From NCBI GenBank assembly GCA_030670005.1, contig DAOVCL010000013.1, forward strand, positions 1 through 20,365: 20,365 bases of DNA. The letters are read 5' to 3'. Below are positions 13,801 to 20,365 of this stretch, in pieces. The notes under the pieces are model-generated. The model searched no databases. It was not told the origin of the DNA and worked only from the letters and a program-made list of their open reading frames with translations. How positions within the stretch are numbered: the stretch's first letter is position 1; each line of letters opens with the position of its first letter. Made by a program: the position numbers and the translations under genes. Source of the stretch: Candidatus Zixiibacteriota bacterium (lineage in GTDB: Bacteria > SM23-81 > DAOVCL01).

Positions 13801-14365
13801 CCAGGTCCTTCTTGGTCAATTCCAGTTTCCTCTGAGCCTCCCTTCTCTGGGACTTGTATCTGGTGATCCCGGCAGCTTCCTCTAAGAGTGTTCTCCTCTC
13901 CTCCTCCTTGGAGCTGAGCAGGGCATCGATCTGTTCCCTGCTCAATATGGAATAGGCTCCTACTCCCATTCCGGTATCATAGAGCAGATGATGGATGTCC
14001 TTTAGCCTACAGGGGACCCTGTTAAGCAGGTATTCACTCTCCCCAGAACGAAAGAGGCGGCGGGTAAGGGTTACCTCGCTAAACTCCGTGGGCAGCAGAT
14101 TGGCGGAGTTGTCTATGGTGAGGGTGACCTCGGCCATTCCCAACGGCTTTCTGGCCTTAGTCCCGTGGAATATAACCTCCTCCATCTTCTCCCCTCGCAG
14201 GAGGGTAGGCCTCTGTTCCCCCAGGACCCACCTTATGGCATCTACTATATTGGTCTTTCCACAGCCGTTAGGTCCCACCAAGGCACAGATTTGGCCATCA
14301 AATTCGAGATCCAATCTCTGGAGAAAGGATTTGAAACCGAATATCTGGAGCCGGGAAATATGCAA
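10868..14365 (-). CDS. smc: Chromosome segregation ATPase SMC
   Basis: SMC forms the dimeric core of the bacterial condensin with ScpA and ScpB (not in this window). The 1165 residues are normal. Walker A is GPNGCGKTN (31-39). Long coiled coils run from about 165 to 500 and 670 to 1000, separated by a globular hinge around 510-660. The C-terminal head has the signature LSGGEK (about 1073-1078) and Walker B ILDEVDAPLD (1099-1108). The start is TTG at 14365: an AAGGAGG site lies just upstream, partly made by the pit stop codon. No internal Met precedes the conserved FGFKSF. The gene abuts ftsY. Confidence 0.97.
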   Translation of the reverse strand: MHISRLQIFGFKSFLQRLDLEFDGQICALVGPNGCGKTNIVDAIRWVLGEQRPTLLRGEKMEEVIFHGTKARKPLGMAEVTLTIDNSANLLPTEFSEVTLTRRLFRSGESEYLLNRVPCRLKDIHHLLYDTGMGVGAYSILSREQIDALLSSKEEERRTLLEEAAGITRYKSQRREAQRKLELTKKDLVRIADIISEVEKRTANLGRQARLAQRYEERREEINRLSLLLARRDYGRLKVRLEQIGEEMKALKEGISQEEDRIKDGSIRLDEIAEKLKERRKELSRRREKLNELFRRVGLLKGESSLQEERIRNLRELTRRERREEERLRDRLTQTQEERRDIKGELEDLAPQISKVEEEVKGQEGYLSQLEEEHLTLKKGGDALRGELAGLTEGYQVKGTEKERFSAELEGITKQEERLREEEREIREKLGVIEKRRRESRSKFKTLTEELKRVERNLISEREEHRTTEERLKKLTAERERLKELISSLDSQIRLLKQLVSEKEGFPPGAKALLEKEIPQVKGALADLINAKEGYEEAIEAALGPAVQYLIVEDLSLAQKCLLLLKREESGRASLIPLDGILIPEPSPSLPPASIGWAKDLVRCDPKYRPILHFLLDRWVVVERIPSHPQEGLNWVSLDGETRLFWGMVSGGSQEVVPPLIGRERKLAQLLSSRRGYAQEERALVMKDKATQEEIGKIREKIAILKEERENIGGRLREAERQLDRDDFLFTELTQRVKEVKSKLKESLERRKKLEKQLAPIFTDLRDLEAKRGKMEEELRKKEAQWEKVEAERRELTRRLNEGRMRLISLEGRREELKGRLVRIDEIQDALKDNIRERKGERERLQWEREKLEEERGETKGQLAQLASKEEEEKGSIEKVIDQERRLNQEWEQGKSQLKAHQEKAAEMGARLHQLEVEYAQVETQAEGLSVKTRENFGVEIEGIQEPDKVEVTPERIEALKERLRRQGPVNLLALDEYQKEKERLDFLRSQKEDLEEAEASLERTIAKIDYTAREKFLQTLKKININFQEVFRELFSGGEAQLRLKPGTDPLEAEVDISVSPEGKRLFSLGQLSGGEKTLTAIALLFSLYLVKPSPFCILDEVDAPLDDENVERFLRLVRRFSQNSQFIIITHNKRTMAETNLLYGITMEEPGVSKLVSVKVKGD

Positions 14366-14374
14366 AAATCCTCC

Positions 14375-15598
14375 TTAAAGCATAACCCTGGCCAAGAGGC
14401 CATAGAACCCCATAGCCAGAATGGCGGCCAGGGGAACGGTCACCACCCAGGAGATAATTATCCTCTTTACTACCCTTAGATCTATCGCCTCCAGTCCCCT
14501 TCCCAAACCCACTCCTACAACTGCTCCCACACAGGCATGGGTGGTGGAGACCGGGAGGCCCAGTTTGGAGGAGACAAGGACAACTGTGGCGGTGCTAAAG
14601 TCTATGGCAAAACCCCTGGTATTGGTCAGATTGGTTATCCTGGAACCAACCGTCCTGATCACCCGGTAACCCCAGGTGAGGATGCCCAGGGCTATCCCCC
14701 CACCGCCAAAGGCCAAAAGCCAGAAGGGAATCCTCACTTTTTCAGCAATACCCCCATTTATTATCGCCGAGTGGACAGTGGCCAGAGGGCCCACCGCATT
14801 GGCCACATCATTCGCCCCTTGGGCAAAGGCCACATAGCAGGAGGTCATAATCTGCAGGTGACGGAAGACATCCTCCGCCGTCCTCCCCTCTTCCCCCTGT
14901 AGATAATGATTTACCCAAAAATGTCCTCCCCATCCGGCTAAGCAGGCTAAAAAAAGGGAGAGAAGAACCCTCTCCCAAGGGTTTATCCCCAAACTATCGC
15001 CCAAGGATGTCTTCAAGAATAGGGAGAGAAAGATGATGAGGAATGTTACCCCCACTAAGTAAGGGCTCAATCTACGGAGGTTTTTCCCATCTCCCCGCAG
15101 GAAGAGCCTGTCTATGGCCTTAAAGAGGAAGAAGGCAAAAAATCCGCTCAGAAGCGGTGAGGTAACCCAACTGGCTACCACCTCCCCCAACTTCCCCCAT
15201 TTTATGGCCGAAGCGCTTCCAGCCACCAGACCAAAACCGATGAGGGCACCGATGATGGAATGGGTGGTGGAGACCGGGTAGCCCTTCCAGGTGGCCAAAA
15301 AAACCCAGCCACTGGCAGCTAAAAGGGTGGAGAAAGCTCCCAGAACGACCATCCGGGAGCTGGCTATGGCCTCAGGGCTGACAATGCCCCTGGTCACCGT
15401 ATGGGTTACATGAGAGCCAACAAATGCCGCCCCCACGAAGTTTAAGACTCCAGCGATCAACACAGCCTGGCCCATGGTTATCGCCTTAGCGCCCACGGCC
15501 GAGGCCATAGAGTTGGCCACATCATTGGCCCCGATATTCCAGGCCATATAGAGGCCAACAAGTGCAGTTGCTATAAAGAATGGGATGCCAAAATCCAT
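14375..15598 (-). CDS. pit: PiT family inorganic phosphate permease
   Basis: An inner-membrane low-affinity phosphate transporter of 407 residues with about ten hydrophobic segments. The internal duplication typical of PiT is clear: GANDVANS (23-30) and GANDVANA (261-268), and PVSTTHS (108-114) and PVSTTHA (349-355). The cation (H+ or Na+) and whether it carries metal-phosphate cannot be told. It follows the DUF47 gene by 13 nt, the usual pairing in which the PhoU-like protein modulates the permease. The ATG has GGGAGGGG directly upstream. The stop contributes to the smc ribosome-binding site. Confidence 0.95.
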   Translation of the reverse strand: MDFGIPFFIATALVGLYMAWNIGANDVANSMASAVGAKAITMGQAVLIAGVLNFVGAAFVGSHVTHTVTRGIVSPEAIASSRMVVLGAFSTLLAASGWVFLATWKGYPVSTTHSIIGALIGFGLVAGSASAIKWGKLGEVVASWVTSPLLSGFFAFFLFKAIDRLFLRGDGKNLRRLSPYLVGVTFLIIFLSLFLKTSLGDSLGINPWERVLLSLFLACLAGWGGHFWVNHYLQGEEGRTAEDVFRHLQIMTSCYVAFAQGANDVANAVGPLATVHSAIINGGIAEKVRIPFWLLAFGGGGIALGILTWGYRVIRTVGSRITNLTNTRGFAIDFSTATVVLVSSKLGLPVSTTHACVGAVVGVGLGRGLEAIDLRVVKRIIISWVVTVPLAAILAMGFYGLLARVML

Positions 15599-15611
15599 CC
15601 CCTCCCCTTCC

Positions 15612-16277
15612 TCATTTGGCCATCATCGCCCTTACCCGGTCGCCAACATTCTCGGCATGGTTGGCTATGTTCCCTATCAGATCAACGACTTTTAGCAGAT
15701 GGAAGAGGGAGACAGGGTCTAACTCGTTGTTAAAGAGATCAAGGGCCAATCTCCTCTCTACCTGATCGGCCTCCCATTCCTTGTGGTGAACCTCCTTCAA
15801 CCTCTCCTTGCACATCTCCCTGTCCCCTCTGCGGGGGGAGGTAACCAGTAGCTTAACATTTTCCATCACCTGTTCCAGGATGATGACCGTTTCCACTACC
15901 TTTGATAGGTGATCCAAAAATCTCTCCCTTAGCTCCTCCGGAATTGGCGTCCGGCGAAAGGAGAGCCAGACGACCGCATCCTCGGCAAAGTCCAGTATGG
16001 CATCCTGTTCCTTCAGGGCCATAAGGAAATCGGCCTTGTCCACCGGCATCCATATCCCTCGAGGGAGGTGATTTCTGATATTTCCCTTTATCCAGTCGGC
16101 CTCCTCTTCCAACTTCGATACCTTATCGGCCAGATCTTTGAATTTCTCGTATTCCCCTCTACAGTACGCCTCCATCGCCTCCTGCAGGGCAGCAGCACAC
16201 TGTTTCACCTTCGCAGCATGTTTGAGCAGCCCATCAAAGGGGGATCTGGTAAAGGCCCTTATCACCGGCACCCTCAT
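15612..16277 (-). CDS. DUF47 / PhoU-like phosphate transport regulator
   Basis: The 221-residue helical protein of the DUF47 (TIGR00153) family resembles PhoU. Recognisable parts are SPFDGLLKHAAKV near the start, the acidic helix KVSKLEEEADWIKGNIRNHL, LKEQDAILDFAEDAV, and the terminal IGNIANHAENVGDRVRAMMAK region (last helix). Such proteins sit next to PiT permeases and are thought to regulate them, possibly through metal or phosphate binding. ATG 16277 with GGAGG five bases before is preferred over an upstream TTG at 16295, which adds six residues. No strong promoter is visible in the 125-bp gap after asd. Confidence 0.9.
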   Translation of the reverse strand: MRVPVIRAFTRSPFDGLLKHAAKVKQCAAALQEAMEAYCRGEYEKFKDLADKVSKLEEEADWIKGNIRNHLPRGIWMPVDKADFLMALKEQDAILDFAEDAVVWLSFRRTPIPEELRERFLDHLSKVVETVIILEQVMENVKLLVTSPRRGDREMCKERLKEVHHKEWEADQVERRLALDLFNNELDPVSLFHLLKVVDLIGNIANHAENVGDRVRAMMAK

Positions 16278-16402
16278 CCTTCCCTCCTTTTTCAATTGAA
16301 CCAGGGATTGGATGAGAAGAAAAAGGATCTCTCCCCTTCATCGTTGGTTTCTTATCCTTTAAGATCTTCTCCTATCCCTGTTGGCCTCTTTATAGTTTTG
16401 GC

Positions 16403-17401
16403 TCAGAGCTTATCTTTGATTAGCTCGGCTATCTGAACGGCGTTCAATGCCGCACCTTTGCGCAGGTTGTCAGCTACAACCCATAATTGCAGGATATTCT
16501 CCTCCTCTTCCCCCTCCCTTATCCGGCCTACCAGTACCTCATCCCGTCCCACGCAATCGATGGGTAGAGGGTAATCTTCTCCTTCCATAAGCTTAATTCC
16601 TGGAGCGTGGGAGAGTAGCTCTTTGGCCTGGGAGGCGGTGAGCCTCTCTCTGGTCTGCAAGGTTACCGCCTCGGAATGGCCCCTGAAGACAGGGACCCTC
16701 ACGGTAGTGGCATAGACCTTAATCCTCTGATTATGTAAGATCTTCTCCGTCTCTTGGGCCAGCTTTATCTCCTCGGCAGAGTGTCCCTTTGGGTTGAAAT
16801 TCCCTATCTGAGGGAGGAGATTGAAGGCTATCTGATGGGGATAGACATATGGCTTGGGCTTCCTTCCCCTTAGGAGGTCCCTGCTCTGCTTGGTCAGTTC
16901 CTCCCAGGCATCCTGGCCAGTGCCGGAGACGGATTGATAGGTGGAGACAAAGACCCTCTCCACCTCTGCAGCTTGGTGGATGGGATTGAGGGCCAAAAGC
17001 ATCTGAATGGTGGAACAGTTGGGATTGGCCACCAGGCCCCTCTGATCCTCGAGATCGAGGGGGTTTATCTCTGGGATCACCAGGGGAACCCCAGGCTCCA
17101 TCCTGAAGCCAGCGCTATTATCCACCACTACCGCCCCCTCCCTTTGGGCCTGAGGAGCATAATCCAGGCTCACCTGGACTCCCGTCGAGAAGAGGGCAAG
17201 TTCCACCCCCCTAAAACAACCCGCCTCAAGCCTCTCCACCTCCAAGTTTTCACTCTTAAAGGGAAGGGTTAATCCAGTCGACCTCTCTGAGGCAAAGAGT
17301 CGCAGCTGGGAGATGGGGAACCCCCTCTCCTTCAATATCCCCAGCATCTCCCTCCCCACCAGCCCGGTGGCCCCCACTATGGCCAGGGAGAGTCCCTTCA
17401 T
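16403..17401 (-). CDS. asd: Aspartate-semialdehyde dehydrogenase
   Basis: Asd reduces aspartyl-4-phosphate to aspartate semialdehyde with NADPH, the second step of the Lys/Met/Thr/diaminopimelate pathway. The 332-residue protein has the dinucleotide motif GATGLVG (10-16), the catalytic Cys129 in NPNCSTIQM, and the active-site His242 in FRGHSE. SVSGTGQ and the C-terminal LWVVADNLRKGAA are standard. Its ATG overlaps the lysC TGA (ATGA), so both pathway steps are co-translated. It is the last gene before the phosphate pair. Confidence 0.97.
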   Translation of the reverse strand: MKGLSLAIVGATGLVGREMLGILKERGFPISQLRLFASERSTGLTLPFKSENLEVERLEAGCFRGVELALFSTGVQVSLDYAPQAQREGAVVVDNSAGFRMEPGVPLVIPEINPLDLEDQRGLVANPNCSTIQMLLALNPIHQAAEVERVFVSTYQSVSGTGQDAWEELTKQSRDLLRGRKPKPYVYPHQIAFNLLPQIGNFNPKGHSAEEIKLAQETEKILHNQRIKVYATTVRVPVFRGHSEAVTLQTRERLTASQAKELLSHAPGIKLMEGEDYPLPIDCVGRDEVLVGRIREGEEEENILQLWVVADNLRKGAALNAVQIAELIKDKL

Positions 17402-18603
17402 CCCCCAGCTCTATCCAGCTCAAATGCCCGATGAAGGGCCCTCGTTGCCCTCTCTGCGGCCCCCTCACTTACCAGAGAGGTGATGGATAGGTGGGAGGAG
17501 CTGACAAAGCTCACCGGTATACCTTCAGCTTCTAAAGCAGAGAATAGCTTAGTGGCTATGCCTGGGCTCTCCCCTATCCCACAGCCGATGATGGAGACGG
17601 AGGCCAACCCATCAATCATGCTCACATCCTCCAGTTCCCCTTCTCCCTTTAGTTCGGCGAGGACCCTTTGGGCTAAGGGCAATTGTCCCCTCTGCAGGGT
17701 GAGGGTTATCTCTCCTCCTCTCCCCTTGACAATCAGGTCTATGTTTATACCGTAATCTGACAGGCTGCGGAATATGTGGGAGAACCCGTTGCCCTCCTTA
17801 GGGGAAGGCTTAAGCAGGATAACTCCCATCCCCTTCCTACAGGCCACAGCTCTAACACATACCTCCTCCATTTTTCCCATCTCCTTGATGACTGTTCCCG
17901 ACTTTGAGGAGAAGCTCGACCTTACCGCCAGCGGTATCTTAAACCTCTGGGCCAGCTCCACTGAGCGGGGATGAAGGACCTTCCCGCCGAGGCTGGCCAG
18001 CTCCAACATCTCATTATATGATAGATAGGGCAGCCTCCTCGCCTGAGGGACTATCTTGGGATCAGCGGTAAAGACTCCATCCACATCGGTCAGTATCTCA
18101 CACTCCTTTGCCCTCAGGGCATAGGCCAAGGCTACCGCGGTGGTATCAGATCCCCCCCGGCCCAGGGTTGTTATCTCCTTCTGCTGGGATACCCCCTGAA
18201 ATCCAGCCACAATAATCACCTTTCCCTTGGAGAGCTCCTCCTCTATTCTGAAGGGTTTCACATCCTTTATGCGGGCATTGGTATGATGGCTGTCGGTGAT
18301 GATTCCACATTGAGAGCCGGTGAAGGATATGGCCGCAGTTCCCAGGGAGTTTATGGCCATAGAGAGGAGAGACATGGAGATCCTCTCCCCAACGGTGAGG
18401 AGCATATCGGTCTCCCTTTGGGGAGGATCCTCGGCCACCTGATGGGCCAGCCTGAGGAGTCCATCGGTTGTGTCCCTCATCGCCGAAACCACCACCACCA
18501 CATCCTTCCCCTCCTTCTTCCGGGAGATGACCTGACGGGCCACCCTCTTGATCAGTTCAGGGGTGGCTAAGGAACTCCCCCCATACTTCAGCACACAGAT
18601 CAT
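17398..18603 (-). CDS. lysC: Aspartokinase
   Basis: Aspartokinase phosphorylates aspartate, opening the Lys/Met/Thr/diaminopimelate pathway. With the start at 18603 it has 401 residues beginning MICVLKYGGSSL, the kinase signature (K6-YGGSS). GRGGSDTTA (148-156) and LTDVDGVFTADPK (171-183) belong to the kinase fold. Two ACT domains fill about 265-401, the second with SFVSSSHLSITSLV, so feedback inhibition by Lys and/or Thr is likely. The reading frame is open upstream to 18681, but those 26 residues are unlike aspartokinase and lie inside tonB; the ATG at 18603 overlaps the tonB TGA as ATGA. Confidence 0.96.
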   Translation of the reverse strand: MICVLKYGGSSLATPELIKRVARQVISRKKEGKDVVVVVSAMRDTTDGLLRLAHQVAEDPPQRETDMLLTVGERISMSLLSMAINSLGTAAISFTGSQCGIITDSHHTNARIKDVKPFRIEEELSKGKVIIVAGFQGVSQQKEITTLGRGGSDTTAVALAYALRAKECEILTDVDGVFTADPKIVPQARRLPYLSYNEMLELASLGGKVLHPRSVELAQRFKIPLAVRSSFSSKSGTVIKEMGKMEEVCVRAVACRKGMGVILLKPSPKEGNGFSHIFRSLSDYGINIDLIVKGRGGEITLTLQRGQLPLAQRVLAELKGEGELEDVSMIDGLASVSIIGCGIGESPGIATKLFSALEAEGIPVSFVSSSHLSITSLVSEGAAERATRALHRAFELDRAGG

Positions 18604-19340
18604 CTCAGCCTGTAGATGAAGGTTATAATTCCTCTCTGTTCGATCTGAGGCTCCTGGGGGGGAAGGGGGTTGAACCTCCATTGCCTCAAGGCATCCAAGG
18701 TCAAATCCTCCAGGAGAGGTTCACCCTTCTGCAGGGGGACTATCATCCCCACTGACCCATCCGGGAGGACCGTAAAGCTGACTTTGATCTTGGCCTCTTT
18801 CCCCAATCCCTGAGGATACTTGGGGAGAACCTGAAAGAGAACGGTTCTCTGGGCGGCTGGCCCCTCAATCCTGTAGATCTGGCCCGGCTCCTTCTCCGAA
18901 GGAGTCGTGGGAGGAATCTCCTTTTCTCCCATTCCCATAGGGCCCGGAGCGAGAAGTTCCTTCTCCCCCAAACCAGGGAAGAGGGCCTCCTTTCCCTCCT
19001 CCTGGGCCAGATGGGGAACTTCCCCTTTTCCCCTCAGCTTTGGGGTTAGCTTTCCCTTCTGCGGTAAGGGGAGGAGGGGAGGTTCCCTCTCCTCCATCCG
19101 CCGCTGGGGCAGTCTGACCAGTTCCTCTCCCCCAGCTATCCTTCCTTTTGGCTTCTCCCCTGAAGGGGTGGGAGCCCGGGATACCCTCCTTTTGGCCTTA
19201 GGTGGGCTGATGAAGCTGACCTCTACCGCAGTGGGTATCTCAATGCGGGGGACGATCTCTATCCAAAGAAAGATAAAGAGGAGGAGAAGATGAAAGAGAA
19301 AGGAAATTAAAAAAGTGACCTTTAAGTTAAATTCCCTCAT
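18600..19340 (-). CDS. tonB: TonB-like energy transducer
   Basis: The 246-residue protein has one N-terminal membrane helix (about 8-29), a long Pro/Glu/Lys-rich periplasmic linker (about 45-165), and a C-terminal TonB domain: PKYPQGLGKEAKIKVSFTV, LPDGSV, LTLDALRQWRFNPLP. With ExbB and ExbD it passes proton-motive force to outer-membrane receptors; TolA-like use cannot be excluded. It starts 3 nt after exbD. No TonB-dependent receptor is in the window. Its end overlaps lysC by 4 nt. Confidence 0.9.
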   Translation of the reverse strand: MREFNLKVTFLISFLFHLLLLFIFLWIEIVPRIEIPTAVEVSFISPPKAKRRVSRAPTPSGEKPKGRIAGGEELVRLPQRRMEEREPPLLPLPQKGKLTPKLRGKGEVPHLAQEEGKEALFPGLGEKELLAPGPMGMGEKEIPPTTPSEKEPGQIYRIEGPAAQRTVLFQVLPKYPQGLGKEAKIKVSFTVLPDGSVGMIVPLQKGEPLLEDLTLDALRQWRFNPLPPQEPQIEQRGIITFIYRLR

Positions 19341-19343
19341 GGC

Positions 19344-19742
19344 TTAGTCGGGTTGAGTGGCGATGAGGAACCTTTCCGCGCCGGCATTCTTGGCTATATC
19401 CAATATCCTTATCGTCTCCTGAAGGGTGAGATCCTTGTCTGCCTTTATCACCACCAGCTCACCTGGGCTCTCCAAAAGGAGCCCCCTCAGTTTGATGCCC
19501 AATTCCCCTATTGCGATTTTCTCCTGATTTAGATAGAGGTCACCTGATTTGGTGATGGTCAGATAGATCCTCTTCTCGGACTCGACCAGAGAGGCGGAGG
19601 CCTTGGGAAGGTTGACCTTTATCCCAGGTTGAACGATGAAGGAAGAGGAGAGGAGAAAGAAGATAAGGAGCAGGAGGATAATGTCGGCCAGGGAGATTGT
19701 GCTGAAGGTGGTGATCAGCTTGCGGGTAGGGCCAAAGTCCAT
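19344..19742 (-). CDS. exbD: ExbD/TolR family proton-channel protein
   Basis: A 132-residue inner-membrane protein with one N-terminal helix carrying the essential aspartate (Asp20 in ISLADIILLLLIFFLL) used for proton conduction. The periplasmic domain follows (VNLPKASAS, ITKSGDLYLN, VVIKADKDL). The family normally works with ExbB or TolQ. It begins 2 nt after the exbB stop with a G-rich ribosome-binding site in the exbB end. Confidence 0.93.
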   Translation of the reverse strand: MDFGPTRKLITTFSTISLADIILLLLIFFLLSSSFIVQPGIKVNLPKASASLVESEKRIYLTITKSGDLYLNQEKIAIGELGIKLRGLLLESPGELVVIKADKDLTLQETIRILDIAKNAGAERFLIATQPD

Positions 19743-19744
19743 AA

Positions 19745-20362
19745 CTAACCCCCCCTCTTGCTCAATGTCTCCAGGAGTTTGCTTGAACTCTCCTCCATCT
19801 CATAGACGAACCTATCTACCTTCCCCTGGAAGTAGTTGTAGAAGATCAAGACCGGTATCCCCACGGTGAGGCCAGAAGCGGTGGTGACTAAGGCCTCCCA
19901 GATCCCTCCAGCCAGGACAGTGGCATTCACATTTCCCCCTAAGGCCTCGATCCTCATAAATGCCTTTATCATTCCGGTTACTGTCCCCAAAAAGCCCAGC
20001 AGAGGGGCTACAGCAGCTATGGTCCCCAGAACACCCAGGTGCCTCTCCAGTTGGTGCACCTCCATCTTCCCCGAACTCTCCACGACCTCCTTGATCTCCT
20101 CCTTTGGGTCGCCGTGTTTCTCCATACCTGCCTTCAATATGGAGGCCACTGGACCGGGGGTCTTTCTGCACCTTTCTATGGCCTCGGTTATATCCCCCTT
20201 CAGGATTAACCCCTTAATCTCCATAAAGAAGGAGTGGGCGTTTATCTTGGCCTGGTGGAGGGCTATCCACCTCTCTATGATGATGGCCACCGCCACCAGA
20301 GAACAGATGAAGATGGCCACCATCAACCATCCCCCTTTGGCTACAATGGAAAAAAAGGACAT
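19745..20362 (-). CDS. exbB: ExbB/TolQ/MotA family proton-channel protein
   Basis: The 205-residue protein has three hydrophobic segments, about 12-30, 108-130 and 150-175. The family core is HLGVLGTIAAVAPLLGFLGT VTGM, followed by GGIWEALVTTASGLTVGIPV. Five ExbB subunits with ExbD form the motor that energises TonB. It is complete, with its ATG only three bases from the window edge, so its promoter and any upstream genes are outside. It heads exbB-exbD-tonB-lysC-asd. Confidence 0.93.
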   Translation of the reverse strand: MSFFSIVAKGGWLMVAIFICSLVAVAIIIERWIALHQAKINAHSFFMEIKGLILKGDITEAIERCRKTPGPVASILKAGMEKHGDPKEEIKEVVESSGKMEVHQLERHLGVLGTIAAVAPLLGFLGTVTGMIKAFMRIEALGGNVNATVLAGGIWEALVTTASGLTVGIPVLIFYNYFQGKVDRFVYEMEESSSKLLETLSKRGG

Positions 20363-20365
20363 AAA

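Noticed and set aside
18604..18681. 26-residue N-terminal extension of lysC
   Set aside because: Proline-rich, unlike aspartokinase, and inside tonB; the ATGA start at 18603 fits the family N-terminus and operon style.

Overview
This is a bacterial chromosome segment in which every convincing gene lies on the minus strand. An ExbB-ExbD-TonB set implies a diderm (outer-membrane) bacterium. The coding strand is purine-rich, AGG/AGA arginine codons are common, and TTG starts recur (lemA, smc). Both tRNA genes lack an encoded CCA. I cannot place the organism below that level; an uncultured or deep-branching Gram-negative lineage is plausible.

Read in the direction of transcription (right to left), the first block is housekeeping: exbB-exbD-tonB-lysC-asd (19745-20362 down to 16403-17401), then a DUF47/PhoU-like protein with a PiT phosphate permease, then smc and ftsY (down to 9926). 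Within these clusters most junctions are stop/start overlaps or gaps of a few bases, so they look like long operons.

The middle, about 3961-9925, is an accessory island. Its intact part is a four-gene, translationally coupled operon: a beta-class adenine-specific DNA methyltransferase (Mod-like), a minimal nucleotidyltransferase (MNT), a HEPN-domain protein, and a type III-like Res helicase-nuclease. An MNT-HEPN pair therefore sits between the modification and restriction genes. The same palindromic element of about 30 nt lies in frame inside both mod and res, in opposite coding orientations, with copies differing by exactly three bases. Below res is a graveyard: a ParE/RelE-like toxin remnant, a frameshifted coding fragment resembling the Mod C-terminus, a 181-bp inverted-repeat (MITE-like) element, and a degenerate REP-associated transposase (RAYT) tail that runs up to the tRNA genes.

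The left part is informational and housekeeping again: tRNA-Ile2(CAT) and tRNA-Val(CAC) with a promoter and terminator, then a COG1579 coiled-coil zinc-ribbon protein, RNase HI, guaB, lemA and the RNase P RNA gene (rnpB), which begins one or two bases after the lemA stop codon. Beyond rnpB, a near-consensus sigma-70 promoter drives a possible 76-nt RNA made of a 12-bp hairpin and a terminator hairpin with a T-run. Its family is not recognised.
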